DNA of 64,000 bases, taken from assembly GCA_964643075.1 (NCBI GenBank), contig CAZXQO010000007.1, positions 48,084 to 112,083 of the forward strand, read 5' to 3'. A program made the position numbers and the translations under genes. Within the stretch, counting starts at the first letter, position 1. The number at the start of each line of letters is the position of its first letter. This document shows, one piece after another, positions 16,370-25,210 of this stretch. The DNA comes from Desulfocucumis sp964643075. Its GTDB lineage: Bacteria > Bacillota > Desulfotomaculia > Desulfotomaculales > Desulfocucumaceae. The notes below the pieces were generated by a model. It worked only from the letters and a program-made list of their open reading frames with translations, did not search any database and was not told the origin of the DNA.

Positions 16370-17600
16370 TCATCATGGGAAAAGCAACTTTGGTAAAGCT
16401 GATAAAGTTTATAATTACACCCCTTTTTTCCGCTAAACCGGCCACCACCACATTGGCGGATGCGCCTATCAGCGTGCCGTTGCCTCCCAGACAGGCGCCC
16501 AGAGACAGTGACCACCAGAGAGGATTTAAATCTGTAATCCCCCCGAGACGGCCCATATCATGTATTAAAGGTATCATAGTGGCAACAAAGGGTATATTGT
16601 CCACAAAGGCTGATGCTATAGCCGAAAGCCATAATATAAGAATTCCTGTGGGAAGCATGGCCCCGCCGGTTAATTCCAGCGATTTTTTGGCAACGGCCTC
16701 AATAATGCCCACATGATCCAGAGCGCCGACAATTATAAACAGCCCCACAAAGAAGAAGATCACGGGCCATTCCACTGCTGCCAGGGCGTGTTCAGGCTCC
16801 TCTCTGGTCAGCAGCAAAAGCAGTGTCGCGCCTCCCAGGGCGATAGTGCCGGATTCCATGCCCATGTACTGGTGCAAAACAAACCCCACTACAGTAATCC
16901 CTATCACGATAAGACATTTTTTTAGCAGTCTTTCGTCCTTTATTTCGTTCTTTTCATCCATGGCCAGGATGTTCTTTTTCAACTCTTCCCTGGCCGCCAT
17001 GTCCTTTCTATAGAGAATCCTTAACCAGATCATGGTGGCTATATGAACCACTATAATGACCGGCGTCAGGGCAAACACAAAATCCATAAACCCGAGACCC
17101 GTTGCGCTGCCGATCATAATATTCGGCGGATCGCCGATGAGGGTGGCAGTTCCGCCAATGTTTGAGGCCACAACCTCGGCAATTAAAAAGGGGACCGGAT
17201 TTATATCAAGCTGCTTGGCAATGGCAAAGGTTACGGGCACGATCAGCAGCACCGTGGTTACATTATCCAGAAGGGCCGAGGTTACTGCTGTAATGGTGGC
17301 CAGGGATATCATTATTTTGGCGGGCTCGCCCCTGGCAGCCTTGGCCGCATATACCGCCATATACTCAAACACGCCCGTGTGCCTGGTAATACCCACTATA
17401 ATCATCATGCCAATCAGCAGCCCGATGGTGTTGAAATCCACAGACCTCACAGCCTGCTCCTGGCTGATAATCCCGGCTATAATAACGAGCATGGCACCTG
17501 CCAGGGCTACCACCGTGCGGTGTATTTTTTCCAGCATGATCATGGCATATGTAACCAGAAAAATACCGCCTGTAAATAGTTCCTGCGCCTGAGCCGACAT
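16317..17600 (-). CDS. ArsB/NhaD family ion transporter
   Basis: The protein has 427 residues and about 11-12 membrane helices, full length for the ion transporter superfamily. Two internally repeated substrate loops are visible, NIGGTATLIGDPPNIM at about 148 and GNGTLIGASANVVVAG at about 375, each after an acidic helix (ALLDNVTTVLL; AFVDNIPFVATM). Members exchange sodium for protons or export arsenite; no arsenic genes are nearby, and the adjacent sodium-pump decarboxylase subunits make sodium/proton exchange more likely (inference). It has its own terminator. Confidence 0.88.
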   Translation of the reverse strand: MSAQAQELFTGGIFLVTYAMIMLEKIHRTVVALAGAMLVIIAGIISQEQAVRSVDFNTIGLLIGMMIIVGITRHTGVFEYMAVYAAKAARGEPAKIMISLATITAVTSALLDNVTTVLLIVPVTFAIAKQLDINPVPFLIAEVVASNIGGTATLIGDPPNIMIGSATGLGFMDFVFALTPVIIVVHIATMIWLRILYRKDMAAREELKKNILAMDEKNEIKDERLLKKCLIVIGITVVGFVLHQYMGMESGTIALGGATLLLLLTREEPEHALAAVEWPVIFFFVGLFIIVGALDHVGIIEAVAKKSLELTGGAMLPTGILILWLSAIASAFVDNIPFVATMIPLIHDMGRLGGITDLNPLWWSLSLGACLGGNGTLIGASANVVVAGLAEKRGVIINFISFTKVAFPMMIMSVIICTGYLVLFYLR

Positions 17601-17787
17601 AACATTCCCTCCTTATGCTCTTCATCATTTTTACGTTAATTTCCGATTAAAGTGCCTTTCCGGTTCTTATTTTGTGCCCGTGATAGGTTTTATGATATAA
17701 AAAGACATATGATTGGTTGCACAATTATGGGGGTCACCGTCAGAACAACGGCAACCCCTAATTTAAAATATATCTGCGGATAAACAA

Positions 17788-17825
17788 GGAGTGGACTCTG
17801 GAAGCCGCTTATCACAGTCCACTCT
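17788..17825 (-). terminator. Hairpin after decarboxylase beta gene
   Basis: GGAGTGGACT at 17788-17797 is the exact inverted repeat of AGTCCACTCT less the outer base at 17816-17825, with an 18-base loop. It lies 68 bp past the stop of the beta-subunit gene. The following T run is poor, so termination is likely but not certain. Confidence 0.55.
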
Positions 17826-17892
17826 ATTATCTAAAAAGTTTTTATTTCTTATAAAGCCTATAGTCCTTTAATTTGGGTAACATAATACAATA

Positions 17893-19008
17893 CTACTTAA
17901 TTGCTGAAATGAAAGCTCCGGCAGCCACTGCCGTACCAATTACTCCCGCTACATTCGGACCCATGGCATGCATCAACAAATAATTCTGAGGATTCGCTTC
18001 GGTCCCCATGTTATGAACAACCCTGGCAGCCATAGGTACAGCGGATACTCCGGCGGCGCCAATCAGGGGATTTATTTTTTCTTTCAGGAAAAGGTTCATA
18101 AATTTGGCAATCAGAACCCCGCCCGCAGTAGCAAAACCAAAGGCAACAATACCCAGAGCTAATATATATAGAGTTTTCGGGTTGAGGAAGTTTTCCGCCG
18201 ACATGGTAGCTCCAACACCCAGGCCTAAAAAGATTGTTACTATATTCATCAGAGCATTGCGGGATACATCGGTTAGTCTTTCCACCACTCCGCTTTCCAG
18301 GAACAGGTTGCCCAGCATGAACATGGCAATCAGGGGCGCTGCTTGCGGCACAAGCAATGTGATGACCAGGCTGCCGATGACAGGAAATAGCACTTTTTCC
18401 GTCTTGCTGACCTGCCGCATTTGTTTCATTATTATCTGGCGCTCCTTGCGTGTTGTCATAAGCTTGGCAACAGGCGGAATTATTACCGGAACAAGGGCCA
18501 TATACGAGTAGGCAGCCACTGAAACGGTTCCCAGCAAATGAGGAGCCAGGTTAGACGCCAGGTAAATGGTGGTAGGGCCGTCTGCCCCGCCGATGATACC
18601 TATGGTTGCCGCCTCGGGTACAGTGAATCCAAGGACAAGAGCGCAAAAAAATGCAGCATATACACCCAATTGCGCGGCAGCACCCAAAATAATTGTTCTG
18701 GGGTTGGCCAGCATGGGACCGAAATCTGTCATAGCCCCCAGCCCTAAAAAAATCAGGGGAGGAATTATTTCAGATTTGATACCGCTGTTGAAAAATATAT
18801 AAAATAATCCTCCTTTATCCATTAAGTTTACCAGAGGGAAATTTGTAGCAAATATGCCGAATGCTATCGGAACAAGTAATAATGGCTCTACTCCTTTATG
18901 AATGGCCAGGTATAATAATGCGAAGGATATTACCCACATAAGTATGTGGCCGTACTGAACGTGAAATAAGCCTATATTTTGAAGATTATCTGTAAATGTA
19001 TTCCACAT
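17893..19008 (-). CDS. Sodium-translocating decarboxylase beta subunit
   Basis: The protein has 371 residues and about nine to eleven membrane helices. It has the family signature IGIIGGADGPTTIYLAS, whose aspartate is essential for sodium transport in oxaloacetate decarboxylase, and the C-terminal patch GVSAVPMAARVVHNMG. The beta subunit decarboxylates carboxybiotin on the carrier and pumps two sodium ions out. It lies downstream of the gamma and biotin-carrier genes on the same strand. The carboxyltransferase alpha subunit is not in this window, so whether the pump acts on oxaloacetate, methylmalonyl-CoA, glutaconyl-CoA or malonate cannot be told. Confidence 0.93.
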   Translation of the reverse strand: MWNTFTDNLQNIGLFHVQYGHILMWVISFALLYLAIHKGVEPLLLVPIAFGIFATNFPLVNLMDKGGLFYIFFNSGIKSEIIPPLIFLGLGAMTDFGPMLANPRTIILGAAAQLGVYAAFFCALVLGFTVPEAATIGIIGGADGPTTIYLASNLAPHLLGTVSVAAYSYMALVPVIIPPVAKLMTTRKERQIIMKQMRQVSKTEKVLFPVIGSLVITLLVPQAAPLIAMFMLGNLFLESGVVERLTDVSRNALMNIVTIFLGLGVGATMSAENFLNPKTLYILALGIVAFGFATAGGVLIAKFMNLFLKEKINPLIGAAGVSAVPMAARVVHNMGTEANPQNYLLMHAMGPNVAGVIGTAVAAGAFISAIK

Positions 19009-19032
19009 GGCGCTTTCCCCTTTCTTGAGAAA

Positions 19033-19251
19033 CTATTCCAGAGTCATAATAGCTATATCGGGATTGACTACATCCCCCGGGGACGCAGTAATTTCTTTAA
19101 CCACACCGTCAGCAGGAGCAAATACTTTTACAATCATTTTCATAGCCTCTAATGATGCAATGGGAGCATCTTTTTTAACCGCATCACCGACTTTAACATC
19201 TATCGACACAAGTTTTCCCACCATAGGCGCTGATACCTTCGTGCTCATCAT
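19033..19251 (-). CDS. Biotin carrier protein of the sodium-pump decarboxylase
   Basis: The protein has about 72 residues from the ATG pair at 19251/19248, with GGAGG 5-8 nt upstream; an upstream TTG overlaps that site. It is a compact biotinyl domain with intact biotinylation motif EAMKM and the second-half beta-hairpin APADGVVKEI. It lacks the proline/alanine linker of longer carriers. It carries carboxybiotin between the alpha and beta subunits. Only 24 bp separates it from the beta gene. Confidence 0.92.
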   Translation of the reverse strand: MMSTKVSAPMVGKLVSIDVKVGDAVKKDAPIASLEAMKMIVKVFAPADGVVKEITASPGDVVNPDIAIMTLE

Positions 19252-19307
19252 TACTACCTCCAAATTACTATTTATCTGCCATGGTCCATGTTCCTCTACT
19301 TAGTATG

Positions 19308-19436
19308 TTACTTAGCCTCAACTTTCTTAACAATCTTACCGGTTATAGCTACAACCACACTTAATGTACCCAATACCAGAAAGACAGAAACAATACCCAT
19401 AGTCGCCACCGATAATGCACTTTCCCAATCTATCAA
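19308..19436 (-). CDS. Small OadG-like gamma subunit of sodium-pump decarboxylase
   Basis: A TTG at 19436 with AGGAGGGG 6 nt upstream opens a 42-residue frame. It has a single membrane helix (about 9-32: SVATMGIVSVFLVLGTLSV) and a basic tail ending KIVKKVEAK, the layout of OadG/MmdD small subunits that hold the decarboxylase complex together. It is first in the gamma-carrier-beta order. It is very short for the family, lacking the long zinc-binding tail seen in OadG. It is easily missed because of its length and TTG start. Confidence 0.75.
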   Translation of the reverse strand: MIDWESALSVATMGIVSVFLVLGTLSVVVAITGKIVKKVEAK

Positions 19437-19925
19437 AACTAACCCCTCCTTTCCATACAGTTTATACTACTATTACAGTGGGTTATAATTACTGGCTTTT
19501 ACTGGTCAGCCGAGTGAAACCCCACGGCACGTCAAAGTAAAAAATATACTCCTGGCCACCTAGTTATAAAATATTGCCTGTCCTTTTGAACCCCTTGATT
19601 TAAGAGGGAAAATAGTACTGGATCTGCTCCCCGTGTTTTTGCAACTATGCGTAATCTCGCTAAAAGCTTACTGCGATTAAATGGTGATAAATGTATTGCT
19701 TCAGTCTTGCAACATACTTATTTGGAATGCTGCGCCCTCATTGGAACTAATTAGTGTGGTGTTTAATCCCATACTGACAAACCAGTTTTACCATTGCGAC
19801 AATTGAAAATTCTATATTTTTTTATTTTTCAAGCTATTTCCAGGAAAGCTGACTTCCTTTCTGCTATTTGCCGTCATATTTCATTATAGAGTACTATATT
19901 GTGTTTGTAATCAAGCACATAAAAA

Positions 19926-19996
19926 GTATACAAAATATTCGAACTTTTTCTTTGGACATGCATAATGTATACAAAATGCAATGCATAATACGTACA
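19926..19996. promoter_or_regulatory. Cluster of repeated operator-like motifs
   Basis: GTATACAAAAT occurs exactly at 19926-19936 and again at 19967-19977, 41 bp (about four helical turns) apart. ATGCATAATGTATAC is followed by ATGCATAATACGTAC, nearly the same 15-mer. GTATAC is self-complementary, and TGTATAC-type palindromes are typical of GntR-family operators. The regulated gene is probably the decarboxylase set about 500 bp downstream on the minus strand (inference). No GntR gene is nearby. Confidence 0.35.
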
Positions 19997-20050
19997 GGGT
20001 GTGCTTGGTGTTGCTTTTAACAGCTTTAACTATTTTTTCACTTCTTGGCA

Positions 20051-20091
20051 TAATAACACCCCCTGTCCATTTGATGACAGAGGGGTTATTA
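20051..20091. terminator. Hairpin downstream of RND gene
   Basis: TAATAACACCCCCTGTC pairs with GACAGAGGGGTTATTA with one bulge. It lies 115 bp past the stop of the RND remnant and could end that transcript, though the T run on the minus strand is poor. Confidence 0.5.
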
Positions 20092-20206
20092 TTGGTTATT
20101 ACAAAAGCCCCCAATATAAATGTTATAAAATGTAAAAGACACTATAATGGTATTAAAATGTCCCGAGGAAAGGAAAAAAGCGGTTGATTTATTTACCTGC
20201 AAACCT

Positions 20207-21731
20207 TTAAATACACAGATCTGACCGCTTTTGCGCTTTCTTAGCCCGTATCCTTTCTTTGTAACCAGCCAGCACTGTATAAAGCGACGGCACCACAATC
20301 AGCGTCAGCATCGTGGAAAAAAGCAGTCCGGAAATAATGGTGGTGGCAAGCGGTGTAAATAGCGGGTCCCCGGAAAGAGCCAGGGGCATTAAACCGGCTA
20401 TCGCTGTCATCGAAGTCAGCAGGATGGGACGCAAGCGCGCTTCTCCGGCTTGGATTACAGCCTGCACCAATTCGGTTCCGGCCTCGCGCGCCTTTTCTAT
20501 AAAGTCAATCAAAACAATCCCGTTCCGCACCACTATACCGGCCAGCGAGATACATCCCAGCATGCTCATGAAACTCAGCGGGGTGCGGGTTGCAAAAAGG
20601 CCAATCATGCTGCCGGCGACGGCCAGGTAAACCGTACTCATCACCAGGAAAGGCAGGCTGATAGAATAAAACTGCATGGCAATCTGGATCAATATAAGGA
20701 AAACCACCACAATGGAGAGTTTACCCATGTCGATGAAGATATCCGTCTGCTCCGACGTTTCCCCGCCAGTGTCCCAGCGGTATCCAGCCGGCAATTCCAT
20801 TTCTTTGAAGATCTGTGCGATATCATCCATCACTTCCGTGGCTGTGCGGTTGTGCACGTCTCCGGTAATGGTCACCACCCGTGAAAGGTTGCGATGGGGA
20901 ATGGTTTGAATGGTAAATGACGGTTTGATGGTGGCAATTTGGGCCAGGGGGATCTGCTCACCCCGGGCGTTGGCCACAGTCATGTGCTGAAAAACCGCCA
21001 GCGGGTCTTCCCCGGACTTTTCAGCATATAATTTTAAGTCAATTAAATCCTTTCCGTTGTCGAACTCGCCAACAGCAATACCTTCACTGACCAGGCGCAG
21101 TGTGCGGGAAAGGTCGGTGTAATTGACCAGCCTTTGATCCATCATGGCCTTATTCACCTGGAACTCCAGGGCATAACGGTCCATGCCGAAATCGTCCTGG
21201 ATATTGCGGGCGCCGGGTACTTTAGAAGCCTTATCTCTAACCTGCTGGGATATTTGTCGGAGTTTCCCGATATCGTTACCGTAAATCTGGATCTCGATCT
21301 CATCACCAACAGGCGGTCCGGTTTTCAAGAACCTGGGGTTGATATCCATACCGGGGTATTTTTGCTTTAGCTCCTGGCACCATCTGTCGGCTGCTTCTTG
21401 CAGTTTCACCTTTTTGGTGTCTAGCTTGGCCATGACCATGGCGTTTTGGTCGGACACGGAATTCAGGGCCGCTCTGTCTCCGAACCACAGATACGCCCTG
21501 GCGCCCGCGACTGCTGCTACTTCTTTAACGCCTGGCTGACGGCTCACCCAGTCCTGCACTTCCCTGGTAATGCGGTTGGTTTCTTCCACATCAGTGCCCT
21601 GGGGCAGGCTGATTAAAAGCGGCAGTTCTTCCCGGTCAGCGCAGTTGCAAAAAGCTCAGGAAGCCGGTGATTATAATCATAAAGAAGAAAAGAAGCGTTA
21701 TTTTTCGCTTTTTCAATAGATATTCAATCAT
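20207..21731 (-). pseudogene. RND efflux pump permease, internally deleted and frameshifted
   Basis: The gene starts normally at an ATG at 21731, overlapping the end of the adaptor gene by 8 bp, and encodes the first RND helix (MIEYLLKKRKIT to FLQLR). It then hits TGA after 32 codons. In the next frame, directly adjoining, sequence resumes with REELPLLISLPQGTDVEE, the start of the second periplasmic half, and continues for about 480 codons to a normal C-terminus with membrane motifs such as SLAGIVVRNGIVLIDFI. A full RND pump has about 1,000 residues, so roughly 500 codons from the first half and TM2-TM7 are missing. It is probably non-functional; a restart inside the second half could only make a half protein. 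Confidence 0.85.
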
Positions 21732-22818
21732 TTTTTGCTTCCCCTGCCAGTTGGATCGGATCCCCGTCAAAGAGCCTGTCTGCTCCCTTAACCACCACTT
21801 GTTCGCCCTCTTTTAAGCCGGCAAGGATCTCCAGGCGGTTATCGAACAGCTCATCAGTGGTTACAGCGGTCTTTACAACTTTTTCCCCGACCACCAGAAA
21901 GACATAGGGCTTTTCTTCACCACGGTTCAGAACGGCCTCCACCGGCACAAACAGGCCTTCCTTCTCCGCAACGGCGCGACTGGCCGCGACCACCTGTCCC
22001 GGGTGCCAGTCCCGCTGCGGGTTGTCAACAGTCACTTCCACACTGATCGTTCCCGTGCTCTGGTTAGTTGACGGAAAAATGCGAGTCACCTTTCCTTCCC
22101 GGGTATCTTTATAAAGGGAGAGGGTCACCACGTCTCCTGTATGCCAGGCTGAAATATCGCGATCCGGCACCGGCAGCAATACCTTTAAAGGATTGACTTG
22201 CCCCACGCGGTACACGGGTGCTCCAACCTCCACCAGTTGTCCAACAGACAAGAGCTTGGCTATGACCGTACCGCTTATGGGTGATTTCAGTATGTTTTTA
22301 TCCATTGTTAATGAATAGGCCTGTTTAGCCTGAAGGTAGTCTTTTTCAGCTATAATAAAACGATTTTGCGCATTTTCGTAATCATGCTGCGAGATCGCTT
22401 TTTGGTGGTATAACTGCTCCATCCGGTTAAGGTCCTCTTTGGTCTGTTGGTAATCGACCTTCTCTTTATCAAGGTCAGTCACGGTCTGGCTTACCTGCAA
22501 AGAGAACTCGCTGGCGTCCAGCCTGGCCAGCACCTCGCCGGTACTAATCTGATCTCCCTCGTTGGCTGACATTGTCACTATGCGGCCGGGCACTTCAAAA
22601 GAAATTTCTGACTCTTCGCCAGGCTGAAGCGCAGCTGAGAGTTCGGAAAGGAGCGCCACCTTTTCACGCTTCGCTGCTACGACCTCCACCCGTTTTACCT
22701 CAACCTCAACCGGCTTTGCCTGATCATCCGTCTTTTTTTTCTCACAAGCCGTTATGATGCACAGGCTTAACAATGAAATAAGTACCAGAAAGACCAGCAT
22801 TGTTTTTCTCTTTTTCAT
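21724..22818 (-). CDS. RND efflux membrane-fusion (adaptor) lipoprotein
   Basis: The protein has 364 residues. An N-terminal signal ends in a lipobox-like IITACEKKK, so it is probably lipid-anchored. A biotinyl/lipoyl hairpin (IVTMSANEGDQISTGEVLARLDAS), an alpha-helical hairpin at about 110-165, a second lipoyl half (SPISGTVIAKLLSVGQLV) and a beta-barrel follow, the HlyD/AcrA arrangement. It would connect an inner-membrane RND pump to the outside. Its partner gene just downstream is broken. A terminator separates it from the two-component genes upstream, so it has its own promoter. Confidence 0.9.
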   Translation of the reverse strand: MKKRKTMLVFLVLISLLSLCIITACEKKKTDDQAKPVEVEVKRVEVVAAKREKVALLSELSAALQPGEESEISFEVPGRIVTMSANEGDQISTGEVLARLDASEFSLQVSQTVTDLDKEKVDYQQTKEDLNRMEQLYHQKAISQHDYENAQNRFIIAEKDYLQAKQAYSLTMDKNILKSPISGTVIAKLLSVGQLVEVGAPVYRVGQVNPLKVLLPVPDRDISAWHTGDVVTLSLYKDTREGKVTRIFPSTNQSTGTISVEVTVDNPQRDWHPGQVVAASRAVAEKEGLFVPVEAVLNRGEEKPYVFLVVGEKVVKTAVTTDELFDNRLEILAGLKEGEQVVVKGADRLFDGDPIQLAGEAKND

Positions 22819-22936
22819 CCTGTTTCCTTGTGTGCCGTCTCCTTTCCGCCGTGTTCAAAGACAATTCGAGCAGGAAAAAGCACACGCATCCTCCTCTTTT
22901 TTTATATAATCATTACAATCCGCCCCTGACCAAAAT

Positions 22937-22975
22937 AAAAACCCCCCTCACCTTTATACTAAAGATGAAGGGGGT
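22937..22975 (-). terminator. Terminator after response-regulator gene
   Basis: On the minus strand CCCCCTTCATCTTTA pairs with TAAAGGTGAGGGGG and is followed by GTTTTTATTTT. It lies 37 bp past the response-regulator stop. Confidence 0.85.
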
Positions 22976-23011
22976 GCTGCACATCATACTTGAGATATAG
23001 TTTTCTCTAAC

Positions 23012-23668
23012 TCAAGTCATGCCTTTTTGCGCAAGGATAGCCAGTTGTGTTCTGTCCCTGGCCCCAAGTTTGGACAACAAACTACTTACATGACTTTTCA
23101 CTGTCCCTTCAACAATGAATAGTACAGAGGATATCTCAGTGTTGGACAAACCCCTGCCAATCAGTCTTAATACTTCCTTCTCCCGGTTTGTCAGTTGATT
23201 AAAACTGTCTACGGACAAATTGTCAACAGCAATCTCCGCTCTCCGGGTTGCAATCTTTTCAAGAACTTTTAGCGTCACATCGGGATGCAGACAACCCCCT
23301 CCAGCATGAACCACCCTGATGTTCTTACACAACTCGTCAGGCTGCATATCTTTAAGCAAAAAGCCTCTGGCACCGGACTGTATACCCTCAAAAATCAGAC
23401 TATCCTCATTAAAGGTTGTAAGAATAAGCACCTTTATATCTGGAAAAAGCCTGCTGATTTCTTTAGTTGCTGCGATACCATTTATTACAGGCATACGCGC
23501 GTCCATCAGTACTATATCAGGCTTGGCCTGCTGGCAATAGTTCAGAGCCTCTTGCCCGTTGTGACAAATACCTGCAACTTCAAAATCATCTTCAAGTTGA
23601 AGAATGGCGTTTAAACCTTCGCAAACAATTGGTTGGTCGTCTACAATCAAAATTCTTATTTTATTCAT
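23012..23668 (-). CDS. NarL/FixJ-type response regulator
   Basis: The protein has 218 residues. The receiver domain (1-120) has the acidic pair VDD, the phosphorylated aspartate in PDIVLMDARMP, the switch threonine in ILTTFNED and the conserved lysine in FLLKDMQ. The C-terminal LuxR-type helix-turn-helix (about 150-210) has LTNREKEVLRLIGRGLSN and VKSHVSSLLSKLG. Its start overlaps the histidine kinase gene by 4 bp, so the two are translationally coupled. It likely controls the adjacent efflux genes. Confidence 0.94.
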   Translation of the reverse strand: MNKIRILIVDDQPIVCEGLNAILQLEDDFEVAGICHNGQEALNYCQQAKPDIVLMDARMPVINGIAATKEISRLFPDIKVLILTTFNEDSLIFEGIQSGARGFLLKDMQPDELCKNIRVVHAGGGCLHPDVTLKVLEKIATRRAEIAVDNLSVDSFNQLTNREKEVLRLIGRGLSNTEISSVLFIVEGTVKSHVSSLLSKLGARDRTQLAILAQKGMT

Positions 23669-24807
23669 TGCTCTTTCCCTCGTTTATCTATGCACCCTTC
23701 AATTTTAAAGCCGTTGCCGGGCCGGGACTGAAAATGAATAGCACCGCCAATATCAGAAATCCTGTCTTTCATGCCCTTTAAGCCGTTTCCTTCTTCAAGC
23801 CGGTTTGTTCCGGAACCATTATCCCAATAGGAGAAACATAACAATTCCTTGTTGCCGGATATTGAAATCCGAGCACAGACGGCATTGGCGTGGCGCATGG
23901 TGTTGGTAACGGCTTCCTGGTAAATCCTATATATGTTAAGCTGTTTTTTCCCTGAAAGTTCAATATCCCCTGATTGAATGTCAAGATCGATTTTTAAACC
24001 GGTTAAAGACTGGACCTCCTTAACCATTTCTTTTAAACGGGAGGTCAAATCAAATTCAAAACTCGATTCCTTTTTTGCCGAAACAAGTTCCCGCACAGAG
24101 TCAAGGGCTACCCGGGAAACCTGAAGAGCTTTATCCCAGTACGTCTTCCCGGCTTCCACATTATGGCTCATGAGCTTTTTTCCCGCTTCGAGGGTTAAAA
24201 TCAAACCTGTAAGATGATGACCGAGGCTATCGTGGATTTCCCCGGATATTCGCCGCCGCTCCGCTTCGAAGGCCAGACTTTCACTTAAAGCCATGCTTTC
24301 CTTCAGTTGAAGGTTAACGAAACCAAGTTCTTTTGTCAACTTTTCATAGGCAAGCCTTTGTTCCCTCTGTCTTCTTTCACTAAAAACCAGAAAAAACACA
24401 AATACATTCAGCATTAAATCAGGAATTTCAGGAAATTCCATCTGCCCATTTTCTCTAAAATCAAAAAATGCGCCAGATCCCACTTTGGCCACTACGGTAA
24501 GCATAGCGTAAGCAATGAAAAAGGGTTTTGGCAATATAGCAGTCCCTTCCGCCAAGTAAACCGTAAAAAGTTTATCGATGCTTCTTTCCGAAATTAGAGA
24601 GAAAAGAACGGCAAGAATTAAGTCCAGAAGCAAAGTGATTATATTCACTTTGCTTCTATTGTACATGTAAAAACTGCGCCAGAAACCGCTGACTAACAAT
24701 GCAAGCATTATTAATACCAGTGAGATACTTATTGGAGTTCTTTGTAATACCCTGATAAAAACCAGGGAATACAAAAATATTTTCATTGCGGTTAATACTA
24801 TAAACAT
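23665..24807 (-). CDS. NarL-partner sensor histidine kinase (HisKA_3)
   Basis: The protein has 380 residues. The first 150 contain four to five membrane helices, followed by a short coiled coil. The HisKA_3 dimerisation domain has RRRISGEIHDSLGHHLTG with the phosphorylated histidine. The HATPase domain has the N box (RIYQEAVTNTMRHANA), the G1 box (SYWDNGSGTN) and G2 (GNGLKGMKDRI). It has no extracellular domain, so the signal is probably sensed in or at the membrane, as in LiaS-like kinases. The cognate regulator follows with a 4-bp overlap. Confidence 0.93.
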   Translation of the reverse strand: MFIVLTAMKIFLYSLVFIRVLQRTPISISLVLIMLALLVSGFWRSFYMYNRSKVNIITLLLDLILAVLFSLISERSIDKLFTVYLAEGTAILPKPFFIAYAMLTVVAKVGSGAFFDFRENGQMEFPEIPDLMLNVFVFFLVFSERRQREQRLAYEKLTKELGFVNLQLKESMALSESLAFEAERRRISGEIHDSLGHHLTGLILTLEAGKKLMSHNVEAGKTYWDKALQVSRVALDSVRELVSAKKESSFEFDLTSRLKEMVKEVQSLTGLKIDLDIQSGDIELSGKKQLNIYRIYQEAVTNTMRHANAVCARISISGNKELLCFSYWDNGSGTNRLEEGNGLKGMKDRISDIGGAIHFQSRPGNGFKIEGCIDKRGKEQ

Positions 24808-25210
24808 GAATCAAACCTCTCAAGAATTTCTCTTATAATCCATTTTTTCTCTTGTTCCGGTTTTTCCTGCCAATCCAAGATAATTATTGCCGGCCGGAGC
24901 TCACGGAACAGGCGCCAGATTCCCCAAACCATGATGTTTTCCTTTTTCAATAATTATTCAATAAACCCTGCATTACAAACTAAAAAAGCCACTCTCTTTC
25001 CGGTGAGCGACTTTTCTACAAACTACCGACAGCGACATATTAACGGTTCTTGCTGTCGACAGTCAGTCCTGATAAATTATGTTTCTGCTTATCCCATAAA
25101 GCTTATAGTTCAAGTACAGATACATCTATAGTTTCCCTATTGCCCTTACATTCTTATCCCCGCATCTTTATAGACCTTCTAAGCTATGTCGGTGATTTAC
25201 ACAATTTACT
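24808..25210. other. Intergenic region carrying a hairpin repeat
   Basis: About 400 bp between the histidine kinase start and the KorC stop. It contains one GACAGC...GCTGTC hairpin at 25028-25057, the inverted partner of the hairpin inside korC. No gene with a ribosome site was found. Confidence 0.5.
25028..25063 (+). repeat. GACAG-type short hairpin repeat, copy 1
   Basis: GACAGC and GCTGTC close a hairpin with an 18-base loop. It contains ACGGTTCTTG followed by CTGTCG, the same string found in reverse orientation in copy 2 at 25227-25254. The two copies face each other about 165 bp apart, like a paired REP sequence. Confidence 0.55.

Larger units (their letters stand above)
19437..20206. 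other. Long AT-rich intergenic region, 770 bp
   Basis: No coding frame with a plausible start and ribosome site was found on either strand. It holds a cluster of repeated GTATACAAAAT/ATGCATAAT motifs at 19926-19995 and a hairpin at 20051-20091. It presumably contains the promoter of the decarboxylase genes. The alpha-subunit gene that might be expected here is absent. Confidence 0.6.
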
